A DNA stretch of 64,000 bases. Origin: Paracoccus onubensis (GTDB lineage Bacteria > Pseudomonadota > Alphaproteobacteria > Rhodobacterales > Rhodobacteraceae). A program made the translations under genes and the position numbers. Position 1 is the stretch's first letter, and each line of letters opens with the position of its first letter. Location: contig NZ_QZCG01000012.1 in the NCBI RefSeq assembly GCF_003591515.1, positions 1 to 64,000 on the forward strand, in the 5' to 3' direction. The notes under the pieces are model-generated. The model did not search any database. It saw only the letters and a list, made by a program, of their open reading frames with translations, and was not told the DNA's origin. This document shows, one piece after another, positions 7,026 to 14,096 of the stretch.

Positions 7026-7883
7026 ATGTTGCGAATGATTTTCCTTGCCGTGGGGATCGCCGCCGGCCTGCCCGCGATGGTTCATGCCAACCGGTCGGCA
7101 CCCGTCGCCGAAGTGCAGACGCTTCAGGCGCGGCTTTGGCAGGTGCTCCAATTGGGCGATTTGATGCCCATCATCCGCAAGGAGGCACTGACAGAAGCGG
7201 TAAAGATGCAGGATTCGCTGTTTCAGAGAGGTGGAGATAACCGCTGGGAGCAGATCGTCGCACAGATCCATGAGACCGGGCGGCTTGAACAACTTTTGCG
7301 TGACGGCCTGCAAGAAGCCGTCGCAGATGAGCAGGCGGCACTGATCGAAGAGGCACTGGCATTTTATGAAACCTCGCTTGGTCAACGGCTGATCGGCCTT
7401 GAGACCTCCGCGCGCGAGGTGATTCTGGATATGGAAGCCGAGGCCGACGCAAAGGCAAACTATGCCCATGCGGCCGGTATGGAGCTTCCACGGATCGCCC
7501 AGATCAAGCGGCTGATCGATAAGGCCGATCTGATCGCGCCGAATGTTGCGGGCGGGATGAATGCCGCCCTGGCATTCTCGCGGGGCTTCAATGAGGGGGG
7601 CGGTTATCCGATGCCGATGTCCGAGGCGCAGATGCTGTCCGATGCATGGGCGCATGAAGCCTCGTTGCGGGCCGAGACCCTTGACTGGATGGAGGCCTAT
7701 CTGTTCCTCGCATATTCTCCGCTGAGCGATGCTGAGCTTGATCGCTATATCGAATTCGCGGGGTCTTCCGCCGGGCAGGCTTTGGCCGATACGCTGTTCG
7801 GCGGTTTCGACAAGCTGTTTGAGTGGACATCCTATGAAATGGGGCTGGCGGCTGCCGGACAGATACAGGGGCGCAGATTGTGA
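7026..7883 (+). CDS. Exported DUF2059-type protein
   Basis: A 285-residue protein with an N-terminal signal peptide (LRMIFLAVGIAAGLPAMVHA, cleavage after the second alanine motif). The body is helical, with the segment EEALAFYETSLGQRLIGLET resembling the DUF2059 repeat found in periplasmic proteins of unknown function. Several in-frame ATGs exist; 7026 places the signal peptide at the start, and 7035 is nearly as good. The stop overlaps the GTG start of the Nudix gene by four bases, so the two are coupled. It is the first chromosomal gene after tRNA-Ser. No enzymatic motif is visible. Confidence 0.75.
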   Translation: MLRMIFLAVGIAAGLPAMVHANRSAPVAEVQTLQARLWQVLQLGDLMPIIRKEALTEAVKMQDSLFQRGGDNRWEQIVAQIHETGRLEQLLRDGLQEAVADEQAALIEEALAFYETSLGQRLIGLETSAREVILDMEAEADAKANYAHAAGMELPRIAQIKRLIDKADLIAPNVAGGMNAALAFSRGFNEGGGYPMPMSEAQMLSDAWAHEASLRAETLDWMEAYLFLAYSPLSDAELDRYIEFAGSSAGQALADTLFGGFDKLFEWTSYEMGLAAAGQIQGRRL

Positions 7884-8974
7884 GCAGGGACGTTCTGCTG
7901 GTCGGTCCGCTGGCGCATGCCGCGATATGCGATGTGCTTGGCGTATCCGGTGAGAAAGTGATGATTTCGGGCCGGCTTCAGGGCGGTAAGCATGCGGGTA
8001 TCAAGGCCGGCGACTGGCCGTGCTTCATTGACGCAGAGCTGCCGCTGGAGGCGCGGAGGATGATTATGACACCGGAACTCGCGCGTTATGCCGCGGTCAT
8101 GGGGTTGCACGAAGTTGCACATGAACGCGGTGTGTTGCTTGGGGTTCTGCCGCAGCACGGTGTTCGACAGGAGGAATGGGCCGAGGCGGGCTGGCAGCCC
8201 ATGCTCGCCGCTGCCATTGCACGGATCATTCTGGATGAAGCGGAAAATATGCAACCCGAACAGATCGCGGGCCGCCTTCCGATGATCGGAGTGTGGGCGG
8301 AAAGCCGGTTGCGGGCGGCTGCGGCCCCGGTTTCGGGCGGTGGGGTAGTCGCAGCGCATGACGCCTCGGATATCCGGTTGCGTGAGCGGCGACAGCCCTT
8401 CGCGGGGTTTTTCGCGGTCGAGGAATGGCGATTGTCTCATCGCAAGTTCGACGGCAGCTTCACACCGCAGATTCGACGAGAAGGTTTTATCATGGGCGAT
8501 GCGGTGGTCGTTCTGCCCTGGGATCCCGTCAGGGACCGCGTGCTGGTGATCGAACAGTTCCGGCTTGGCCCGGCAATGCGGCACGATCCGCAGCCCTGGA
8601 TGCTGGAGGCGATCGCAGGCCGGATTGACGCAGGCGAAACCGTCGAAGAAGCGGCAAGGCGGGAGGCCGAGGAAGAAGCGGGCCTGCGGATGCAGCATCT
8701 GTTCCCGGCCGTGCATTGCTATCCCAGCCCGGGCGCCGTCACCGAGTTTCTTTATCAGTTCATCGGCATTGCCGATCTTCCTGACGGCGTCGCGGGCGTT
8801 CACGGTCTTGCCGATGAAGCGGAAGATATCCGCGGTCATCTGCTGCCGCGCAGTGAATTGGGACGCATGCTGCGCGACGGAGAAATCACCAATGGGCCGC
8901 TATCGATGCTGATCCTGTGGCTGGAGGGGCAGGCATCGCGGATTCTTTCGGATCTGGATGTGGGGCAGGGCTGA
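7880..8974 (+). CDS. Nudix hydrolase with gamma-glutamylcyclotransferase-like N-terminus
   Basis: A 364-residue protein starting with GTG inside the preceding stop. The C-terminal half (about 170-355) is a Nudix hydrolase; the complete Nudix box G-x5-E-x7-REUXEEXGU runs from Gly247 to Leu269, with FRLGPAMRHDPQPWMLEAIA before it. This arrangement fits ADP-ribose pyrophosphatases, which split ADP-ribose into AMP and ribose 5-phosphate. The N-terminal part (LLVGPLAHAAICDVLG, then GRLQGGKHAG) looks like a diverged gamma-glutamylcyclotransferase fold; that assignment is tentative. The two-domain layout occurs in related bacteria. Substrate cannot be fixed from sequence. Confidence 0.85.
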   Translation: MSRDVLLVGPLAHAAICDVLGVSGEKVMISGRLQGGKHAGIKAGDWPCFIDAELPLEARRMIMTPELARYAAVMGLHEVAHERGVLLGVLPQHGVRQEEWAEAGWQPMLAAAIARIILDEAENMQPEQIAGRLPMIGVWAESRLRAAAAPVSGGGVVAAHDASDIRLRERRQPFAGFFAVEEWRLSHRKFDGSFTPQIRREGFIMGDAVVVLPWDPVRDRVLVIEQFRLGPAMRHDPQPWMLEAIAGRIDAGETVEEAARREAEEEAGLRMQHLFPAVHCYPSPGAVTEFLYQFIGIADLPDGVAGVHGLADEAEDIRGHLLPRSELGRMLRDGEITNGPLSMLILWLEGQASRILSDLDVGQG

Positions 8975-9183
8975 GATAAAGGGAGTTGCACAGATATATT
9001 CACCGGGGTTGTCGCGGCTCTGCGGATGCCAGCGGTTTCCCGTTTCCGCGGTGCCGGGCTTCCGGACAGCGCGGATGGCGTGGCGCAATCTTGGATTCCG
9101 ATGCCTCCGGCGGTTGCATCGGGCTGCGCAGCATGTGTAGTTATTCCTAACGCTTAATTCACCCGCGAGAAGGCCGGAAACCC

Positions 9184-10215
9184 ATGCTCATCCATTCTGA
9201 TCTGTCCGATACGATCGGCAATACGCCTCTGATCCGGCTGAACCGGGCCAGCGAAGAAACCGGCTGCGAGATCCTCGGCAAGGCCGAATTCATGAATCCC
9301 GGTCAATCGGTCAAGGATCGCGCCGCGTTGTTCATCATCCGTGATGCCGTCGCGCGCGGCGAACTGCGTCCCGGCGGTACTATCGTTGAAGGAACGGCGG
9401 GGAATACCGGGATCGGTCTGGCGCTGGTGGGGTCTTCGCTTGGCTTCCGCTCGGTCATCGTGATTCCCGAAACCCAAAGCCAGGAAAAGAAGGACATGCT
9501 GCGGCTTGCGGGCGCGACATTGGTCGAGGTTCCGGCGGCGCCTTACAAGAATCCCAACAATTACGTCCGTTACTCCGGGCGGCTGGCCGAAGAATTGGCG
9601 AAAACCGAACCGAATGGTGCGATCTGGGCCAATCAGTTCGACAATATCGCCAACCGTCAGGCGCATATCGAAACCACCGGCCCCGAAATATGGGAGCAAA
9701 CCGGCGGGAAACTGGACGGCTTCACCTGTGCCGTGGGCTCTGGCGGGACCCTGGCGGGGGTGGCGATGGTTCTGCAGCCCAAAGGGGTCAAGATCGGACT
9801 GGCCGATCCCGAGGGCGCGGCGTTGCACTCATTCTACACCACCGGGGAATTCGACAGCCCCGGCAGTTCCATCACCGAAGGTATCGGGCAGGGCCGGATT
9901 ACCGCCAATCTTGAAGGTTTCACGCCGGATTTCAGCTGGCGCATTCCGGATGCCGAGGCATTGCCCATCATCTTCGATCTGCTGGAGCACGAGGGGCTGT
10001 GTCTGGGCGGTTCCAGCGGCATCAACGTTGCCGGGGCGATCCGTATGGCCCGCGAGATGGGCCCGGGACATACCATCGTCACGGTGTTGTGCGATTATGG
10101 CAATCGCTATCAGACCAAACTGTTCAATCCCGAATTCCTGCGCGCCAAGGGGCTGCCTGTGCCGGGCTGGATGATCCGGGAACCTGAAGTTTTGCCCGAA
10201 GTATTCACGGATTGA
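9184..10215 (+). CDS. cysK: Cysteine synthase A (O-acetylserine sulfhydrylase)
   Basis: A 343-residue PLP enzyme that makes L-cysteine from O-acetyl-L-serine and sulfide in the cytosol. IGNTPLIRLN opens the fold; the Schiff-base lysine is Lys44 in GQSVKDRA, the substrate loop is EGTAGNTGIG (Asn74), and GSGGTLAGVAMVL binds the phosphate. The length is slightly above the usual 310-325, with a C-terminal extension also seen in alphaproteobacterial members. The next gene starts on the last base of its stop (TGATG). A cystathionine beta-synthase-like role is less likely because there is no CBS domain. Confidence 0.93.
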   Translation: MLIHSDLSDTIGNTPLIRLNRASEETGCEILGKAEFMNPGQSVKDRAALFIIRDAVARGELRPGGTIVEGTAGNTGIGLALVGSSLGFRSVIVIPETQSQEKKDMLRLAGATLVEVPAAPYKNPNNYVRYSGRLAEELAKTEPNGAIWANQFDNIANRQAHIETTGPEIWEQTGGKLDGFTCAVGSGGTLAGVAMVLQPKGVKIGLADPEGAALHSFYTTGEFDSPGSSITEGIGQGRITANLEGFTPDFSWRIPDAEALPIIFDLLEHEGLCLGGSSGINVAGAIRMAREMGPGHTIVTVLCDYGNRYQTKLFNPEFLRAKGLPVPGWMIREPEVLPEVFTD

Positions 10216-12689
10216 TGATACTCATTCGCCGATATCTGGCCCTGTTTCTGACGGCCCTGCTGATTTTCTCGCAGCCGCTCTTGGCGCAGGAAAGTGGCGA
10301 GATCGATTATCAGATATGGGAAAATGTCGCGACCCAGGCCGAAAGGCAAAGCGAAAATATCGAAACCACTAGTGAGGAACTGGCCGCGCTGCGCGGCCGG
10401 ATCGTCGAATGGCGCGGCAGGCTGCAAGCGGGGAAGAATGTCAACGGCGCGGAAATCAAATCCGTAAGAGACCAGATCGCAGCATTGGGGCCGGCGCCGG
10501 CTGAAGGCGAAACCGAGGATGAAGAAATCGCGGATCGCCGCGCCCAGTTGCAGAAAAATCTTTCTGCGCTTCAGGCACCGCGCCTGCAGGCCGATGAAGC
10601 ATTCAGCCGTGCGGAATCCATCATTCGCCGTATTGATGAGGTGACCGCAGAACGGCAGGTGACGGAACTTGTCCGGGTATCGCCATCGCCATTGGTGCCG
10701 TCAAACTGGCCCGCGGCCCTGTCGGATGCAGGGAAACTTGCACAGGGGATCGCGTCGGAAGCCCGGCAGCGTACGATGGATCGAGATATCTGGGGCGAGA
10801 TGCAGCCGAAACTGCCGCAGGTTCTGGGTTATCTCATTGCCGCGGTTCTTTTGCTGACAATCGGGCGGCGCTGGATCGACGGACTTCCATCGCGCTTATC
10901 GGCCCATGCGACGGAGTATTCGCGCGCGGTCGTCGCCTTCGTGGCGTCTCTTGGGCAGATCGCCTTGCCCCTGATCGGATTGTTCTTGCTGGTCCGGGCG
11001 ATCAAGGCCAGTGCCTTGCCCGGCGAATGGACCCTGCCATTTTGGAATGCGCTGCCGGTCACGGGGATGATCGTCTATAGCGGTTACTGGCTGTCTCGCC
11101 AGTTATTCCCGGCGCAGGTCGTGGCGTATGACACGCTGTGGATGGAGCAGAAGGCGAAGAATTCTGCCCGCAGGATGGTGAATACGCTCGCGGTTCTGTT
11201 CGGGCTGCATCATCTGCTGTCCAGTGCCGTTCTGCCGCTGTCGGGCATTTATGAACGGCTGGGCGACGAGACCAACCGCGTGCAGCTGGATGTCTCGGAG
11301 GCCGCCGCTTCTGTCTGGCATTTCCTGCTGATTGCGCTGGCGGCTCTGGCGTTGTTTCGGCTGGGCAACGCGCTGCGCAGGCTGAACCGAAGCGAGCTTG
11401 AACAGCAATCCGCCCGTTATCGCATCATGTCCTTCATGGGCAGGCTGTCGCGCCTTGTTGCGGTGGGGACGGTGATCCCGGGCGTCATGGGCATGATCAA
11501 TCTTGCCAATGGGATAATTTGGCCCTGGATACTGACATTGGCCCTATTCGGGGTGCTGATCCTGCTGAAAGATTTCTGTGCAGATGTCTTCAGCATGATC
11601 AAACGCGGCGAAGAGGGCGCACGGGAAGGTTTGATCCCGATGCTGATCGGCTTCGGTCTGATCATTCTGTCACTGCCGGTATTCCTGCTGATCTGGGGCG
11701 CGCGCGGTACCGATCTGGCCGAGATGTGGGTCAGTTTCCGGCAGGGTGTCAGCTTCGGCGGCATCAATCTTTCTCCGGGCTCGGTGCTGACGCTGCTGAT
11801 CGTGTTCGTCATCGGTTACATGATGACGCGGGGGCTTCAGGGCATGTTCCGCAACACGATTCTGCCCAAGACCAAACTGGATGCCGGCGGGCAAAATGCT
11901 GTGGTGGCGGGGCTTGGATATGTCGGGATCTTCCTTGCGGCGCTTCTGGCAATCGCCTCGGCCGGGATCGACCTCAGCTCTCTGGCCATCGTGGCCGGCG
12001 CCCTGTCGGTCGGGATCGGTTTCGGCCTTCAGAATATCGTGTCGAATTTCGTTTCCGGCATCATCCTGTTGATCGAACGCCCGATCAGTGTCGGAGACTG
12101 GATCGAGGCAGGCGGTCAGCAGGGTATCGTTCAGCGGATTTCGGTGCGCTCCACTCAGGTCGAAACCTTCGACAAGACCGAGGTCATCGTCCCCAACAGC
12201 GATCTGATCAGCCAGCCGGTGATCAACTGGACGCGCAACAGCCAGACGGGACGCGTCATCATCCCGGTGGGGGTGGCATTTGGCAGCGATACGCGCCGGG
12301 TTCAGCAAGTATTGCAGGAAATCATCGAGGATCAGCCGCTGGTGACCGTCGACCCCGCGCCCTATGTCCTGTTCCGTGGTTTCGGGACGGACCGGCTTGA
12401 ATTCGAGATCCGGGCGATCCTGTCCGATGTCGGGGCAGGTCTTGGGGTGACATCGGAAGTCTGTCATCAGATCGTTGAACGTTTCGCCGCTGAAGGGATC
12501 GTGATTCCCTTCATGCAAAGGGATATCTGGCTCCGCAATCCCGAGGCTCTGGATCGCGACGCGAAACCGCAGGTTCAGGCCGCACGGCCTCCAGCCCCAC
12601 AACCCGATCCGCGCATTGCCGCTGACACGGCGGAAGGTGGGGACAGCTTGCCGGATAGCGATGGTGGCCCGGATGACGGAGCGCGCTGA
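10215..12689 (+). CDS. Large MscS-family mechanosensitive channel with DUF3772 domain
   Basis: An 824-residue inner-membrane protein. A signal peptide (ending LLIFSQPLLAQ) precedes a periplasmic helical DUF3772-type region (about 25-180), then many membrane segments (from about residue 200). The MscS channel core lies near 570-720: SVGIGFGLQNIVSNFVSGII is the pore-lining helix and ERPISVGDWI starts the beta domain. It should open under membrane tension to release solutes in hypo-osmotic shock. The C-terminal tail is Pro/Asp-rich and probably disordered. The ATG overlaps the cysK stop by one base, so the two genes are coupled, although the functional link is unclear. Confidence 0.88.
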   Translation: MILIRRYLALFLTALLIFSQPLLAQESGEIDYQIWENVATQAERQSENIETTSEELAALRGRIVEWRGRLQAGKNVNGAEIKSVRDQIAALGPAPAEGETEDEEIADRRAQLQKNLSALQAPRLQADEAFSRAESIIRRIDEVTAERQVTELVRVSPSPLVPSNWPAALSDAGKLAQGIASEARQRTMDRDIWGEMQPKLPQVLGYLIAAVLLLTIGRRWIDGLPSRLSAHATEYSRAVVAFVASLGQIALPLIGLFLLVRAIKASALPGEWTLPFWNALPVTGMIVYSGYWLSRQLFPAQVVAYDTLWMEQKAKNSARRMVNTLAVLFGLHHLLSSAVLPLSGIYERLGDETNRVQLDVSEAAASVWHFLLIALAALALFRLGNALRRLNRSELEQQSARYRIMSFMGRLSRLVAVGTVIPGVMGMINLANGIIWPWILTLALFGVLILLKDFCADVFSMIKRGEEGAREGLIPMLIGFGLIILSLPVFLLIWGARGTDLAEMWVSFRQGVSFGGINLSPGSVLTLLIVFVIGYMMTRGLQGMFRNTILPKTKLDAGGQNAVVAGLGYVGIFLAALLAIASAGIDLSSLAIVAGALSVGIGFGLQNIVSNFVSGIILLIERPISVGDWIEAGGQQGIVQRISVRSTQVETFDKTEVIVPNSDLISQPVINWTRNSQTGRVIIPVGVAFGSDTRRVQQVLQEIIEDQPLVTVDPAPYVLFRGFGTDRLEFEIRAILSDVGAGLGVTSEVCHQIVERFAAEGIVIPFMQRDIWLRNPEALDRDAKPQVQAARPPAPQPDPRIAADTAEGGDSLPDSDGGPDDGAR

Positions 12690-12814
12690 GCGCGTAGGGT
12701 CGTGCTCTGTTTTCCTGCGTGATTTCCGGGCGTCATATATCTGAATGAGGTGAGAGCATGTTGTACCCCGCCCATTCACTCCCTCTGCTTCTTCTTTGTC
12801 CAAATACCTTGGGG

Positions 12815-12859
12815 GTCGCCGGCGGATCGCGCCACTGGTTCGAGAGACCAGCCGGCGAC
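12815..12859. repeat. Intergenic hairpin with 9-bp stem
   Basis: GTCGCCGGC and GCCGGCGAC form a 9-bp stem; inside it CTGGT/ACCAG forms a second stem. A GGGGG before and CCCCC after can extend the fold. It sits in the 260-base gap between the convergent mechanosensitive channel and AI-2E exporter genes, so it may serve as a bidirectional terminator. The bases just upstream (CTTCTTTGTCCAAATACC) look like a recurrent intergenic motif of this family of bacteria, a point I recall but cannot verify here. Confidence 0.55.
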
Positions 12860-12950
12860 GGGCAGCGCCCCCGGCCATCGCGGAACGCAAGTAACCGGCG
12901 TTTCCGGTTCAGTGTGGCACGCTCCGGCTTATTCTCGGAAAAAAACCTTG

Positions 12951-14078
12951 TCAGACTGTTTGCCGCACGGCTTCAACCTCGTCATCGCTGCTGCCGTCAT
13001 CCGGCAGACCCTCTCGCGATAGCAAGACCGCGACCGGGCGCAGCCATGGGATATGCGCGCAGACGATCATCAGGGCCACCATGATCGGCACGGCAAGGAA
13101 CATTCCCGGAATTCCCCAGATCGAGCCCCAGAAGGCGAGACTGAGGATGATCCCAAAACTGGACAGGCGCAGGGTCTGCCCCAGCAGCATCGGATCCAGG
13201 ACATTGCCGATGATGAATTGCGTCGCCGTGCAGGCCGCTGTGACGATTATCGTCAGAGTGATGTCGCCGCTAAGAACGAAGGCCAGAATGGCGGCAATGA
13301 TGGTGGCGATGATCGAGCCGATCGAGGGGATGAAGTTCAGAACGAAGGTGATCAGGGCTATAGGTCCGGCAAGATCAAGTCCGGCCATCCGGAATATCAG
13401 CCAGACGATCAGGGCGGTCACCGCGCTGACGGCCGTCTTGACCACCAGATAGCGGTTTACCCGATGCATGATCGACGAGATGATCTGCCGGACATGACGC
13501 GCCTTGACGGGATCGCCGGTGAGCCGCTCGATCTTGGCGGGGAACCAGAGCTGCTCGGCGAACATGAAGCCGACGAACAGGATCACCAGCACGCTGCCCG
13601 ACAGAACTCCCGAGGCCTGACCGGCAAGCGAACGTATCCAGCCGGTAATGTTGAAATTGGAAATCGCGGCCAGAAGCCGCTCCTGCGCCTCTGGCCCCAG
13701 CCAGTTCGTCAATGTAGGCAGGGCGGCCTGCGCCTGTTCTGCATAGGTGATCGCTGTCTGGACGACTTGGTTTACCTGCGAGACGACAGTGGTCGACACC
13801 CAAAGCAGTCCCAGCGCGATTCCGATCAGGGCCAGAAATGTCCCCATCCAGTTCGGAACTTTCAGCCGTGAGCAGATGGCGAATATCGCGTCGGTCGTCA
13901 GCGAAAACAGAATGATGGCGATTGCCAGTGAAATCAGGATGAATTTTGCCTGCCCCAGCATGAACAGGATCAGCCCGAAAGCGATGATTCCCAGGAAACC
14001 TGTCTGAAGCCGTTCTCTCAGTACCGTCTCGCCAGATTGATCCAACTCGTTCCTCGCCTTGATCCGCGGTGCCTGCAT
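12951..14078 (-). CDS. AI-2E family transporter (TqsA/PerM type)
   Basis: A 375-residue inner-membrane protein of the AI-2E/DUF20 family with eight or so hydrophobic segments, beginning FLGIIAFGLILFMLG. The family motif region near the end (LDPMLLGQTLRLSSFGIILS and FWGSIWGIPGMFLAVPI) is clear. Members export signals or ions; the substrate here is unknown. The start is uncertain. The ATG at 14078 lies in the loop of a 9-bp hairpin and has no ribosome binding site, whereas a TTG at codon 12 (14045) has GCGAGGA five bases upstream and would give a 364-residue protein. It lies 18 bases after gyrA on the same strand. Confidence 0.87.
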   Translation of the reverse strand: MQAPRIKARNELDQSGETVLRERLQTGFLGIIAFGLILFMLGQAKFILISLAIAIILFSLTTDAIFAICSRLKVPNWMGTFLALIGIALGLLWVSTTVVSQVNQVVQTAITYAEQAQAALPTLTNWLGPEAQERLLAAISNFNITGWIRSLAGQASGVLSGSVLVILFVGFMFAEQLWFPAKIERLTGDPVKARHVRQIISSIMHRVNRYLVVKTAVSAVTALIVWLIFRMAGLDLAGPIALITFVLNFIPSIGSIIATIIAAILAFVLSGDITLTIIVTAACTATQFIIGNVLDPMLLGQTLRLSSFGIILSLAFWGSIWGIPGMFLAVPIMVALMIVCAHIPWLRPVAVLLSREGLPDDGSSDDEVEAVRQTV

Positions 14079-14090
14079 GAAGCACCGCGG
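14064..14090 (-). terminator. GC-rich hairpin after gyrA
   Basis: CCGCGGTGC and GCACCGCGG form a perfect 9-bp stem with a nine-base loop, seven bases past the gyrA stop. No T run follows, so intrinsic termination would be weak. The loop contains the first ATG of the downstream transporter gene. It could attenuate read-through or control translation of that gene. Confidence 0.5.
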
Positions 14091-14096
14091 GAAATG

